This document shows, one piece after another, positions 44,253 to 54,081 of a stretch of DNA of 64,000 bases. Position numbers and translations under genes: made by a program. The notes under the pieces are model-generated. The model was not told the DNA's origin and did no database searches. It saw nothing but the letters and a program-made list of their open reading frames with translations. Source of the DNA: Anaerococcus obesiensis ph10 (GTDB lineage: Bacteria; Bacillota; Clostridia; Tissierellales; Peptoniphilaceae); assembly GCF_000311745.1 (NCBI RefSeq), contig NZ_HE978531.1, positions 62,001-126,000 on the forward strand, in the 5' to 3' direction. Position 1 is the first letter of the stretch; the number at the start of each line of letters is the position of its first letter.

Positions 44253-45173
44253 ATGGAATTTTCTCATAAATCAGTTTTGTTAAATGAAACTATTGAAAAC
44301 TTAAATATAAAAGAAGATGGAATATATGCTGACTTAACTTTAGGTAAGGGAGGCCATTCTAAAGAAATTTTAAAAAAATTATCACCAAAGGGTCTTTTGA
44401 TTGGCTTAGATCAAGATAAGGATGCTATCAAAGCAGCTAGAGAAAATTTGAAAGATTTTTCTAATGTCTTATATTTTAATGAGAATTTTGAAAATATTGA
44501 AAATGTTCTTGATGAAGCTGGGTTTAATAGGATAGATGGCGCTTTGATGGATATTGGCGTAAGTTCTTACCAAATTGACAATGAAGATCGAGGTTTTTCT
44601 TATATGAAAGACGGTCCATTGGATATGAGGATGAACAAAGATAATGAGTTAACAGCAAAACAAATTGTCAATGATTACTCTTTGGATGAGCTTTGGAAAA
44701 TTTTTTCTGAATATGGAGAGGAAAGATATTCCAAAACAATTGCTAAAGCAATAGTAGATTACAGAAAAATGCACGAAATTAATACAACTTTACAACTCCG
44801 AAATATTGTTATGAAATCTGTAAATACTAGCGAAGCTCATCCTGAAAAAAGAGTATTCCAAGCTTTAAGAATTGAAGTTAATAGAGAGCTTGAAGTTTTG
44901 GAAAATACTTTAGAAAAAATAGTTGATCGTCTAAACAAAAATGGAAGATTATGTGTAATAACTTTTCATTCTTTGGAAGACAGGATCGTTAAAAATAAAT
45001 TTAAAGAGATGAGTAAAAAATGTATTTGTCCACCTGATTTTCCTGTTTGTGTTTGCAATCATGAAAAAAAGGTTAAATTAATTAGCAAAAAACCTATTTT
45101 GCCAAGCAAAGATGAATTGAAAAATAATAATAGGTCTCATAGTGCTAAGCTTAGAGTTTGTGAGAGGATTTGA
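44253..45173 (+). CDS. rsmH: 16S rRNA (cytosine-1402-N4)-methyltransferase RsmH
   Basis: A 306-residue SAM-dependent methyltransferase (MraW). SVLLNETIENL opens the protein; motif I is DLTLGKGGHSKEIL. ALMDIGVSSYQIDNEDRGFSYMKDGPLDMRM and VFQALRIEVNRELEVLE are family signatures, and ITFHSLEDRIVKNKFKEM is near the C-terminus. It modifies C1402 in the ribosomal P site. It is the second gene of the dcw cluster. Confidence 0.96.
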   Translation: MEFSHKSVLLNETIENLNIKEDGIYADLTLGKGGHSKEILKKLSPKGLLIGLDQDKDAIKAARENLKDFSNVLYFNENFENIENVLDEAGFNRIDGALMDIGVSSYQIDNEDRGFSYMKDGPLDMRMNKDNELTAKQIVNDYSLDELWKIFSEYGEERYSKTIAKAIVDYRKMHEINTTLQLRNIVMKSVNTSEAHPEKRVFQALRIEVNRELEVLENTLEKIVDRLNKNGRLCVITFHSLEDRIVKNKFKEMSKKCICPPDFPVCVCNHEKKVKLISKKPILPSKDELKNNNRSHSAKLRVCERI

Positions 45174-45174
45174 T

Positions 45175-45573
45175 ATGTCAAACGCTTTGAAAAAAAGAAA
45201 AATAAATAAAAATTTAAATAAAAAATTAAAGCTAAGTTTGCACGATCAAACTTCTTATGATATTAAGTTTAGATATAATAAACTCCAAAAAAAAGATAGG
45301 AAGTTTAAGAGAAATATATTAGCTTTATTATTTTTATCTTTTATTTTTATGGGTTTTATTTCTTTACATAATTATATTAAATTGAATAATAGAATAAAAG
45401 AGTATAATAAATTACAAAGTCAATATACATCTTATCAATTAACAAGGGATAGATTAAATAGTGATCTTGAAGATTCAGTTAGTTTGAAAGAAATTCAAAG
45501 ATATGCGATGGAAAATCTTGGCATGATTTATGAAAATGAAGGTAATGTTGTATATCTTAATATTGATAGGTAG
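45175..45573 (+). CDS. ftsL: Cell division protein FtsL-like
   Basis: A 132-residue bitopic protein: a basic cytoplasmic N-terminus, one membrane helix (about 50-70, ILALLFLSFIFMGFISLHNYI) and an extracellular coiled coil (KLNNRIKEYNKLQSQYTSYQLTRDRLNSDLEDS). It ends SLKEIQRYAMENLGMIYENEGNVVYL, the FtsL/DivIC pattern. It works with DivIB/FtsQ at the septum. The frame opens inside rsmH, but ATG 45175 with GAGAGG before it fits best. Sequence similarity in this family is low, so position supports the name. Confidence 0.82.
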   Translation: MSNALKKRKINKNLNKKLKLSLHDQTSYDIKFRYNKLQKKDRKFKRNILALLFLSFIFMGFISLHNYIKLNNRIKEYNKLQSQYTSYQLTRDRLNSDLEDSVSLKEIQRYAMENLGMIYENEGNVVYLNIDR

Positions 45574-45578
45574 GAGAG

Positions 45579-46529
45579 ATGAAAAATACGATTTTAATTA
45601 TTTTAATAAGTTTAATATTAACTTTGATTTTGGGAAAAATTATAATTCCAATTTTAAGATCAAGTCATATTGGACAAAATATTAGACAAGAAGGACCAAA
45701 AAGTCATTATGGAAAAGCAGGTACGCCAACTATGGGTGGTATTATATTTTTAATATCAGCACTTGTTTTGACATTGATATTTGTTCCTTTTTCTATGAAA
45801 ACTTTTATATTATTGTTAGCAACTTTTGGATTTGGAGCTATAGGTTTTATTGATGATTTTAGAAAATTAATTTTAAAAAGATCATTAGGATTAACTGCTA
45901 AGCAAAAAATAATTCTTCAAGTTGCTTTATCATTTTTAATTGCAATTTTATGTTTTATTTTCCAAAATGATACAATAACAAAATTGTGGATTCCTTTTAC
46001 AGATATTAGATTAAATGTTTCAATTTTAGGAATTCCTATAATGATGTTTATTATGATTGGAACTTCAAATGCTGTAAATTTAACTGATGGGCTAGATGGT
46101 TTATCTAGTCAAGTTTCTATTCCAGTATTTTTAACATTTATAATTTTAAGTCAAAATATAGAAGATGAATTGTTTGCAAGTATTATGCTTGGTTCTGTTT
46201 TAGGATTTTTATTTTATAACTCAAATCCAGCAAGTGTATTTATGGGAGATACAGGTTCTATGGCAATCGGTGGAGCTGTAGTTGGACTTGCCATAAATAT
46301 GGGAATAACTTTATTTTTAATTATACTTGGGGGAGTTTATGTGGCTGAGGCTTTAAGTGTAATAATTCAAGTTGCCTCATACAAATTTAGAAATAAAAAG
46401 AGAATATTTTTGATGACTCCAATCCACCATCATTATGAATTGAAAGGATACAAAGAACCAAAAATAGTTACTGGTTTTACAATAGTATCAGTAATTTTAT
46501 CTTTGATTACTTTATTGATAGTATTATGA
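45579..46529 (+). CDS. mraY: Phospho-N-acetylmuramoyl-pentapeptide-transferase
   Basis: A 316-residue membrane enzyme that makes lipid I from UDP-MurNAc-pentapeptide. The catalytic aspartates lie in GFIDDFRKL, and NAVNLTDGLDGL and FMGDTGSMAIGG are signature motifs. The C-terminal histidine-rich loop TPIHHHYELKGYKEPKIV is also present. TAGGAGAG precedes the ATG. It directly follows ftsL: the usual ftsI, murE and murF genes are absent between them. It overlaps murD by four bases. Confidence 0.96.
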   Translation: MKNTILIILISLILTLILGKIIIPILRSSHIGQNIRQEGPKSHYGKAGTPTMGGIIFLISALVLTLIFVPFSMKTFILLLATFGFGAIGFIDDFRKLILKRSLGLTAKQKIILQVALSFLIAILCFIFQNDTITKLWIPFTDIRLNVSILGIPIMMFIMIGTSNAVNLTDGLDGLSSQVSIPVFLTFIILSQNIEDELFASIMLGSVLGFLFYNSNPASVFMGDTGSMAIGGAVVGLAINMGITLFLIILGGVYVAEALSVIIQVASYKFRNKKRIFLMTPIHHHYELKGYKEPKIVTGFTIVSVILSLITLLIVL

Positions 46530-47836
46530 AAAAAGTTTTAGTTTACGGTTTAGGAATTACAGGAATATCTACAGTAAAAACTTTTGACAAATTAGGTTAT
46601 GAAGTTTTTACTTTCGATAAAAATAAAAATACTGATGAAAGATTAGAGGGCTATAATTATAGCCCTATTTCTGATATTAAAATTGAAGAAAAATATGATT
46701 TTGTAGTAAAATCTCCAGGAATTAGACCAGACGATGATATTATAAAAATTTTAGAAAAAAATAATGAGATAATTACTGATATTGAATTGTCATATAGACT
46801 TTTTAAAGATAAAAAAAATATAGCAATTACAGGAACAAATGGCAAAACAACAACCACATCGCTTATTAGCCATATTTTAAATCAAAGTGGTAAAAAAGCT
46901 ATTGGGGTAGGAAATATTGGCGAAGGCATCTTGTGGCAAATGTATAATAATGATGATATTTTTGTTGAAGAAATATCTTCATTTCAACTTCACAATACCA
47001 AATTTTTTAAGCCACATATAGCAGGTATTTTAAATATTACGCCAGATCACATAGATTGGCACGGATCATTTGAAAATTATATAGAAGATAAGTTAAAAAT
47101 TGCTATAAATCAAGATGATAAAGACTACCTTGTAATAAATCATGATGATGAAATTTTAAGAAAAAATAAAAATAAATTCAAATCCAAAATATACGAATTT
47201 TCTATAAAAGAAGAAGTTCAAAAAGGAATATATTTGAAAGATGACTCTCTTTATTTAAAAGACAAAAAAGAAATTTATTTATTAAAAAGAGATGATTTAA
47301 AAATTGTAGGAGATCACAATCTTTTAAATGTATCTTGTGCTATTCTTTGCTTGTATTTATTTGGCCTTGATCTTGATAAAATTATAAAATATACAAAAAC
47401 TTTTAAGGCTATTGATCATAGACTTGAGTTTGTAAAAAAAATTAGAAATGTATCTTTTTACAATGATTCTAAGGCTACTAATGTAGATTCTGCAATAAAA
47501 GCAATAAATAGTTTTGATAAAAATGTAATTCTAATTGCAGGTGGCTATGATAAAAAAATTGATTATACGCCCTTATTTGAAGATACAAAGAAAAAAATAA
47601 AAACTATGATTTTAATGGGTCAAACAAAAGAAATTTTACAAAATCTTTGCGAGAAATATAAAATTAATTATTATTTAGTAAATGATATGAAAGAAGCTGT
47701 AAATAAATCTTTTGAAATAATGAAAGATTCTGATACGGTTTTGCTCTCTCCTGCAAGTGCTAGTTGGGGAATGTATGACAATTACATGCAAAGAGGAGAT
47801 GATTTCAAAAAAAGAGTTTTAGAAAAGGAAGATTAG
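46526..47836 (+). CDS. murD: UDP-N-acetylmuramoylalanine--D-glutamate ligase
   Basis: A 436-residue Mur ligase that adds D-Glu to UDP-MurNAc-L-Ala. The nucleotide-binding loop is ITGTNGKTTTTSL; EEISSFQL, NITPDHIDWHGS and YNDSKATNVDSAIKAI are typical MurD motifs, and AGGYDKKIDYTPL and LLSPASASWGMYDNY close the protein. ATG overlaps the mraY stop (ATGA). The next gene, murG, starts at the base after its stop. Confidence 0.96.
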   Translation: MKKVLVYGLGITGISTVKTFDKLGYEVFTFDKNKNTDERLEGYNYSPISDIKIEEKYDFVVKSPGIRPDDDIIKILEKNNEIITDIELSYRLFKDKKNIAITGTNGKTTTTSLISHILNQSGKKAIGVGNIGEGILWQMYNNDDIFVEEISSFQLHNTKFFKPHIAGILNITPDHIDWHGSFENYIEDKLKIAINQDDKDYLVINHDDEILRKNKNKFKSKIYEFSIKEEVQKGIYLKDDSLYLKDKKEIYLLKRDDLKIVGDHNLLNVSCAILCLYLFGLDLDKIIKYTKTFKAIDHRLEFVKKIRNVSFYNDSKATNVDSAIKAINSFDKNVILIAGGYDKKIDYTPLFEDTKKKIKTMILMGQTKEILQNLCEKYKINYYLVNDMKEAVNKSFEIMKDSDTVLLSPASASWGMYDNYMQRGDDFKKRVLEKED

Positions 47837-48921
47837 ATGAGAGTAATAGTATCTGGCGGTGGAACTGGCGGACATATTTATCCAGCCATAGCCATGTGCC
47901 AAAAATTAGAAGAAGAAATAGATGATTTGGAAATTCTTTATGTGGGATTAAATGATGGCCCAGAAAAAAGAATTGTAAATAAATATGGTTACAAATTTAG
48001 AGCTATTGAGGCTATGGGTCTACCAAGAAAAATTTCCAAAAGACTTTTTAAATCTCTTTTGACAAATTTAAGAGGTTTCAAAGAAGCAAAAAAAATTATT
48101 AAAGAATTCAAACCAGATCTTGTTATAGGAACAGGTGGTTATGTTTGTGCACCAATTCTCTATCAAGCAAGCAAGAAAAATATAAAAACTTTGATACATG
48201 AATCAAATTCTTTTCCAGGAGTTACTACAAGATTTTTGTCAAACAAAGTCGATCTTGTTTGTATATCATTTGAAGAAGCAAAAAAACATTTGAAAAATAA
48301 AAAAATGTTTATGTAACAGGAAATCCAGTAAGAACTAATTTTAATACATCATACAGTCAAGAAGATTTGGAAAAGTTAGGAATAAAAAAAGATAGACCAG
48401 TAGTTTTTTCTTTTGGAGGTTCTAATGGTTCAAAATATCTAAATGATGCAGTAAAACAAATGAGTGAATTTTTGGACGGGAAATTTTATTTGCTCCATCA
48501 AACTGGATTAAAAAATTATGATGAATTTATAAAAAATACAAAAGAAAATGAGTTTATAAAGGCATTTTCTTATATAGATAATATAGATTTATTTTATGCG
48601 GTAAGTGATTTGGTAATAGCATCATCTGGGGCTATGAGTTTAAGCGAAATATCAAATCTAAAAAAAGCATCAATTTTAATACCAAAAGCCTACACAACAG
48701 AAAACCATCAAGAATATAATGCAAGATCATATTTAAAAAAAGGTGCTTGCTCAATGATTTTAGAAAAAGAATTAAATGGGAAGATTCTTTATGAAAATAT
48801 ACTTGATATTGTAGAAGATAAAGAAAAAATAAAGGAAATGGGCGAGAAGGCAAGCTTATTACAAAATCCTAATGCAAGTGATGAAATTTATGATTTGATA
48901 AAAAAAGTTATGGGTATGTGA
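47837..48921 (+). CDS. murG: UDP-GlcNAc--MurNAc-pentapeptide transferase MurG, frameshifted at an A7 run
   Basis: This membrane-associated glycosyltransferase adds GlcNAc to lipid I, giving lipid II. The first frame (47837-48316) has VSGGGTGGHIYPAIAM and LVIGTGGYVCAPILYQA. The second frame holds NVYVTGNPVRTNF, VVFSFGGSNGSKYLN and VIASSGAMSLSEIS. They join at seven A's (48299-48305); eight A's give one 361-residue protein of normal length. MurG is essential, so a true null is unlikely, and a miscalled run or slippage is implied. The first frame alone would lack the UDP-GlcNAc-binding domain. ftsW, usually between murD and murG, is absent. Confidence 0.93.
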
Positions 48922-48922
48922 A

Positions 48923-49713
48923 ATGAGCAAAAAAAATAGACAAAAAAATAAAGGCAGAAAAAAATTAAAAAGAAAACAAAAATTATTTACTCCTTTTTTT
49001 GTGATTTTTTTAATAATAGTAATCGCAGCTATATTAATTGTTAATTTGTTTAGGCATGATTACTATAAAATTTCTCAAGTATACATAAAAGGAAATAAAA
49101 TTTTATCAAATGATCAAATTTTATCAAAATTAAATAATCCAATGGGAACAAATATAATTTTATACGATGAGAAAGAAAGCATAGAAAATCTAAAAAAAGA
49201 AAAAATAATAAAAAGCGCCAAAATAGAAAAAGAACTTCCAGATAAAATTATAGTAAGAGTAAAAGAAGAATATCCTTATATGCTTGCAAGATACAAAAAA
49301 GATAACTATGTTATTGCAAATACAGGAAAAGTATTGGATAAAACAGCAAATGAAGAAAATAATAATTTACTAAAAATCAAAGGAATAAAAAACAAACCAG
49401 AAATTGGAAAAAATTTTACCGATAAAAAAAATCTAATAAAATTTATCGATTCTATTCAAAAGCTAAAATATGCTAAAGACATAAAAGAAATAGACTTGGA
49501 AAACTATAATGAAATTGGTATAATAATAAATGATATTCAGATTAATTTCGGAGATTTAAAAAATTATAATTATAAACTTAAACTACTTGATTCAGTTTTA
49601 AAGGATATAGAAAATAAAAAATAAAAGCTTATTCAATTAGCCTAAATAAGGGTAAGAATCCAGTAGTTGAAGTTGAAGAAAAAAGTCTTGACGAAAAAGA
49701 TGAAAATAATTAA
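48923..49713 (+). CDS. ftsQ: Cell division protein FtsQ/DivIB, frameshifted at an A6 run near the end
   Basis: A bitopic division protein. A Lys-rich cytoplasmic tail and a membrane helix (about 24-44) are followed by the POTRA domain ([24 protein letters not shown]...[28 protein letters not shown]). As read it stops at 49624 after DIENKK. One more A in the run at 49616-49621 extends it with [30 protein letters not shown] and a stop at 49713, giving 263 residues. The added part contains the NKGKNPVV segment that ends many DivIB proteins, so I include it. It lies one base after murG. Confidence 0.85.
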
Positions 49714-49745
49714 AAATATTAATCTTAATGAAACGGGGGATGAAG

Positions 49746-50831
49746 ATGGCAAATATTAACATGGAAGTAGAAAATAACGCCTTAGCCAAAATAAAAGTAA
49801 TAGGAGTTGGTGGTGGCGGAAATAATGCTATAAGTAGAATGAGAGAGGGCGGCCTTTCTGGAGTTGAATTTATTGCATTAAATACAGACCTTCAAACTTT
49901 AAATGAAGCAAATGCTGACATCAAATTACAAATAGGAGCAAAGCTTACAAGAGGACTTGGAGCTGGAGCTAATCCTGAAATTGGTGAAAAAGCTGCTGAA
50001 GAAAGTGAATCAGAAATTGATGAATCACTAAAGGGAGCAGACATGGTATTTATCACTGCTGGAATGGGCGGTGGAACTGGTACTGGAGCAGCCCCTGTTG
50101 TAGCAAGAAAAGCAAAAGAACAAGGAATACTTACAGTAGGTGTTGTAACTCGTCCTTTCACATTTGAAGGAAGAAAAAGACAAACATCTGCAGAAGGTGG
50201 AATTGAAGCATTAAAAGAATGTGTGGATACATTAATTACAATACCAAATGATAGACTTTTACAAATTGTAGAAAAAAGAACATCAATGGTAGACGCATTT
50301 AAAATGGCTGACCAAGTACTTATGGATGCTGTAAGTGGTATTTCAGAACTTATAGCTGTACCAAATGTAATCAACCTTGATTTTGCTGATGTTAAATCAA
50401 TTATGTCAGATCAAGGAATAGCTCACATGGGAATTGGTAGAGCAAGCGGAGAAAACAGAGCAGTAGATGCAGCAAAAGCAGCTGTAAATTCTCCATTACT
50501 TGAAACATCAATCGAAGGAGCTAACGCAGTATTATTAAACGTAACTGCAGCAGAAGTTGGTTTAATGGAAGCAAACGAAGCAGCAGAATTAATTAGAGAA
50601 CATATAGATTCAGATGCAAATATAATTTTTGGTGTAGGAAGCGATGAATCATTGGGCGATGACATTAAAATAACTGTAATTGCCACAGGATTTGATCAAG
50701 ACAACCAAACAAGAAGAGAAGTTTTAGAAAACAGAAGATCTTCACAAGGTGTTAGCCAAAGACAAACACCAAAAAAACAAAGTTCTTCAAATCCATTTGA
50801 CGATATAGATCTTCCAGATTTCTTAAAATAA
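49746..50831 (+). CDS. ftsZ: Cell division protein FtsZ
   Basis: A 361-residue tubulin-like GTPase that forms the division ring. It has [16 protein letters not shown], the tubulin signature [21 protein letters not shown] and the T7 loop region [14 protein letters not shown] short linker leads to the conserved C-terminal peptide [10 protein letters not shown]. Three in-frame ATGs are possible (49728, 49740, 49746); GGGGGATGAAG before 49746 makes that the best start. No ftsA gene precedes it, so the ring must be anchored by a protein encoded elsewhere, such as SepF or an unlinked FtsA. Confidence 0.97.
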   Translation: MANINMEVENNALAKIKVIGVGGGGNNAISRMREGGLSGVEFIALNTDLQTLNEANADIKLQIGAKLTRGLGAGANPEIGEKAAEESESEIDESLKGADMVFITAGMGGGTGTGAAPVVARKAKEQGILTVGVVTRPFTFEGRKRQTSAEGGIEALKECVDTLITIPNDRLLQIVEKRTSMVDAFKMADQVLMDAVSGISELIAVPNVINLDFADVKSIMSDQGIAHMGIGRASGENRAVDAAKAAVNSPLLETSIEGANAVLLNVTAAEVGLMEANEAAELIREHIDSDANIIFGVGSDESLGDDIKITVIATGFDQDNQTRREVLENRRSSQGVSQRQTPKKQSSSNPFDDIDLPDFLK

Positions 50832-50832
50832 A

Positions 50833-51390
50833 ATGAAGTGTCCATATTGTGACTCAAATGATACAAAAGTTATAGACTCTAGAGCAACAGAAGATAATCA
50901 TGCTATTAGAAGAAGAAGGCTATGTCAAGCTTGTAATAAAAGATTTTCAACTTATGAAAGATATGAAGACCAAACTTTAATGGTTGTAAAAAAAGATAAT
51001 ACTAGAGAATCTTTTGATAGGTCAAAACTTATAAGTGGAATTGTAAAATCTTGCGAAAAAAGACCTGTAAGCATGGAAGACATTGAAAAAATAGCAGATG
51101 ATATAGAAGTTTCTATAAATCATATTGGTAAAAAGGAAGTATCATCCACTACCATAGGAAAATTTGTCATGGAGCATCTAAAACAATTAGATCCTGTAGC
51201 TTATGTGAGATTTGCATCAGTATATAGGGAATTTAAAGATGTTGAGAGTTTCTATAGAGAGATTAAAAATTTAAAAGAAAAAATTAGAAAATTTAAGGGG
51301 CTATTGCAAGATGAAAATGACAAAAAACAAATTCATTTTGCAACAGTCCTTTTTTTGAAAGATTGGATAAAATGGACTTATTTGAATTAA
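50833..51390 (+). CDS. nrdR: Transcriptional repressor NrdR
   Basis: A zinc-ribbon plus ATP-cone regulator of ribonucleotide reductase genes. The zinc ribbon is CPYCDSNDTKVIDSR...RRRLCQACNKRFSTYER, and the ATP-cone follows (VVKKDNTRESFDRSKLISGIVKSCEKRPVS). The 185-residue reading is about 30 longer than usual; the extra tail (IRKFKGLLQDENDKKQIHFATVL...) does not look conserved and overlaps rarA by 19 bases. One more A in the run at 51278-51283 would end the protein at LKEKN, 151 residues, a typical length. It lies one base after ftsZ. Confidence 0.9.
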   Translation: MKCPYCDSNDTKVIDSRATEDNHAIRRRRLCQACNKRFSTYERYEDQTLMVVKKDNTRESFDRSKLISGIVKSCEKRPVSMEDIEKIADDIEVSINHIGKKEVSSTTIGKFVMEHLKQLDPVAYVRFASVYREFKDVESFYREIKNLKEKIRKFKGLLQDENDKKQIHFATVLFLKDWIKWTYLN

Positions 51391-52703
51391 ATAAATTAAG
51401 AGAACTAGAAAAGTCTGCGCCATTAGCTGACAGGATGAGACCTGAAAAAATTGAAGATTTTTTAGGACAAGATCATCTTCTAGGAGAAGGAAAAATTTTA
51501 AGAAGAATGATAAAATCTGATAGAATTTATTCTTCTATTTTTTATGGACCTCCAGGAGTTGGCAAAACTACTCTTGCAAAAATTATTTCAAATTCAACTA
51601 ATATGGCTTTTGAAAAAGTTTCTGCGGTAGCTAGTGGAATCAATGACTTAAAGAAAAAAATTCAAATTGCAAAAGATAATTTGAAATTTGAAAATAAAAA
51701 AACTATTTTATTTATTGACGAAATTCATAGATTTAATAAAAGTCAACAAGATTATTTACTGCCTTTTGTTGAAGATTCTACGATTATTTTGATAGGAGCT
51801 ACAACAGAAAATCCATATTTTGAAGTAAATAAAGCTTTAATTTCTAGAATGTATGTATTTGAATTAAAAGCACATACAGATGATGATTTAAAAAAATTAA
51901 TATATATGGCTTTAAGTCGAGATAGGCTTTTACAAAATAAAAATATAAAAATTGATGATGATGCCAGAAATACTTTGGTTAAATATTCTAACGGGGATTG
52001 TAGAGCCTTGTTGAATGCTTTAGAAATTGCAATATTTTCACAAGAAGATAAAGAAGGTATAATAGTAGTTGATCGAAAAAGTATTATAAATTCTATCCAA
52101 AAGAAAATTTCTATTTATGATAGGGATGGAGATAGACATTATGATACTATTTCTGCTTTTATAAAATCTATGCGTGGCTCAGATCCTGATGCAGCGGTTT
52201 ATTATTTGGCAAAAATGTTAAATAGCGGAGAAGATATAAAATTTATAGCAAGAAGAATGATTATTTTTGCATCAGAAGATATTTCGCTTGCTGATCCCTA
52301 CGCTTTAAGCCTTGCGACAAACACTTTTACAGCAATTAATACTGTAGGTATGCCAGAGGCAAGAATTATTTTGGCAGAGACTTGTATATATTTATCTTTA
52401 GCAAAGAAAAATAATTCTACATACCTTGCTATAAATAAGGCTATGGATTTTGTAAAAAATGAAAAAGATTTGGAAGTACCAAATAAATTAAAAGATACCC
52501 ATTATAAAGGAAGTAAAAATTTAGTTAAAGATACTTATTTATATCCTCATGATTATGATGGATATGTAAAACAAGACTATCTTCCAGATGGATTTGTAGA
52601 TGAAAAATTTTATAAGCCAAAAAATATAGGTTATGAAAAAATACTTAATGAAAATTTAGAAAAAATTAAGAGAGGAAATAAGGATGAAATTAAGAGAGAT
52701 TAA
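51372..52703 (+). CDS. rarA: Replication-associated recombination protein A (RarA/MgsA)
   Basis: A 443-residue AAA+ ATPase of the clamp-loader type that acts at stalled replication forks. It starts [22 protein letters not shown]; Walker A is [12 protein letters not shown], Walker B is [15 protein letters not shown], sensor 1 is [14 protein letters not shown]. The C-terminal MgsA domain includes [21 protein letters not shown] and [20 protein letters not shown]. The frame opens at TTG 51363, but ATG 51372 (MDLFE) fits the family. It overlaps asnS by 20 bases. Confidence 0.94.
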   Translation: MDLFELNKLRELEKSAPLADRMRPEKIEDFLGQDHLLGEGKILRRMIKSDRIYSSIFYGPPGVGKTTLAKIISNSTNMAFEKVSAVASGINDLKKKIQIAKDNLKFENKKTILFIDEIHRFNKSQQDYLLPFVEDSTIILIGATTENPYFEVNKALISRMYVFELKAHTDDDLKKLIYMALSRDRLLQNKNIKIDDDARNTLVKYSNGDCRALLNALEIAIFSQEDKEGIIVVDRKSIINSIQKKISIYDRDGDRHYDTISAFIKSMRGSDPDAAVYYLAKMLNSGEDIKFIARRMIIFASEDISLADPYALSLATNTFTAINTVGMPEARIILAETCIYLSLAKKNNSTYLAINKAMDFVKNEKDLEVPNKLKDTHYKGSKNLVKDTYLYPHDYDGYVKQDYLPDGFVDEKFYKPKNIGYEKILNENLEKIKRGNKDEIKRD

Positions 52704-54072
52704 AAAAGATGTTGAAAAATACATCGACCAAGAAATTACAGTTGAAGGATGGATTAGACAGGCGCGATTTACAAAAAATGTCGGATTTATTGAATTAAAT
52801 GATGGGACAATTTTTAAAAATCTTCAAATTGTTGTTGGAAAAGAATTAGAAAATTTTGAAGATTTACAAAAAGAACATCTTTCAGCATCATTAAAAATTA
52901 GAGGAATTCTTGTAAAAACAAATAATGCCAAACAAGCCTACGAACTTCAAGCAAAATCTGTAGAAGTTTTAGGTCACAGTGATGAGAAATTTCCTATTCA
53001 AAAACAAAAACAATCTCTTGAATATATGAGAACCATTCCTCATTTAAGAGCTAGAACTAATACTTACAGGGCAGTTTTTAGATTAAGGTCAAAACTTGCC
53101 TATGCTCTTCATAAATTTTTCCAAGAAAGAGGATTTATTTATTTAAATGCTCCATTAATTACTGCATCTGATACAGAAGGTGCTGGAGAAATGTTCCAAG
53201 TTACTACCCAAAATTTAGATAAATTAGATTTAAATAAGGATGGAAAAGTTGATTATTCTAAAGATTTCTTTGGAAAAAAATCTTATTTGACAGTTTCAGG
53301 ACAACTTGAGGCAGAAGATTATGCTCTTGCCTTATCTAATATTTATACTTTTGGTCCAACCTTTAGGGCTGAAGAATCAAACACACCAAGACACGCTGCG
53401 GAATTTTGGATGATTGAACCAGAAATTGCTTTTGCAGATTATAATGTGTGCATGGATGTGGCTGAAGATATGATGAGATATATGATAAGTTTTGTTTTAG
53501 AAAATTGTAAGGATGAAATTGAATTTTTCAACGAAAGAGTTGATGATACTTTGATTGAAAGACTTACAAAAGTTAAAGAGGCAAAATTTGCAAGAATTAC
53601 TTATACTGAAGCTATTGAAAAATTACAAGAAGCTGATGTTGATTTTGAATATCCTGTAAAATGGGGAATGGATCTTCAAACAGAGCATGAAAGATATTTA
53701 TCAGAAAAAATAGTTGATGGTCCAGTTTTCGTTACAGATTATCCAAAAGATATAAAGGCATTTTATATGAGAAGAAATGAAGATGGAAAAACTGTTGCAG
53801 CTTTTGATATGTTAGTTCCTGCTGTAGGAGAATTAATAGGTGGAAGTCAAAGGGAAGAAAGATATGATGAGCTTGTAAAATCTATGAAAGATAATGGACT
53901 AAAACTTGAAGATTATCAAAATTATTTAGATTTAAGAAAATATGGAACAGTAGTTCACTCAGGTTATGGTCTTGGATTTGAAAGAGCAGTAATGTATCTT
54001 ACAGGAATGAAAAATATCCGTGACGTGATCCCTTACCCAAGAACAGTAAAATCTTTTGCATCAAAAAACTAA
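52684..54072 (+). CDS. asnS: Asparaginyl-tRNA synthetase
   Basis: A 462-residue class IIb synthetase. The N-terminal OB-fold anticodon domain ([32 protein letters not shown]) is followed by the catalytic domain with motif 1 around [18 protein letters not shown], motif 2 [21 protein letters not shown] and motif 3 [14 protein letters not shown]. The last, with FWMIEPE, favours AsnS over AspS. AGAGGAAATAAGG precedes the ATG. leuS follows 9 bases later with its own good ribosome binding site. Confidence 0.96.
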   Translation: MKLREIKKDVEKYIDQEITVEGWIRQARFTKNVGFIELNDGTIFKNLQIVVGKELENFEDLQKEHLSASLKIRGILVKTNNAKQAYELQAKSVEVLGHSDEKFPIQKQKQSLEYMRTIPHLRARTNTYRAVFRLRSKLAYALHKFFQERGFIYLNAPLITASDTEGAGEMFQVTTQNLDKLDLNKDGKVDYSKDFFGKKSYLTVSGQLEAEDYALALSNIYTFGPTFRAEESNTPRHAAEFWMIEPEIAFADYNVCMDVAEDMMRYMISFVLENCKDEIEFFNERVDDTLIERLTKVKEAKFARITYTEAIEKLQEADVDFEYPVKWGMDLQTEHERYLSEKIVDGPVFVTDYPKDIKAFYMRRNEDGKTVAAFDMLVPAVGELIGGSQREERYDELVKSMKDNGLKLEDYQNYLDLRKYGTVVHSGYGLGFERAVMYLTGMKNIRDVIPYPRTVKSFASKN

Positions 54073-54081
54073 GGAGAAAAA

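Noticed and set aside
49892-50374. A 160-codon minus-strand frame inside ftsZ
   Set aside because: It is antisense to highly conserved FtsZ motifs and has no support of its own.
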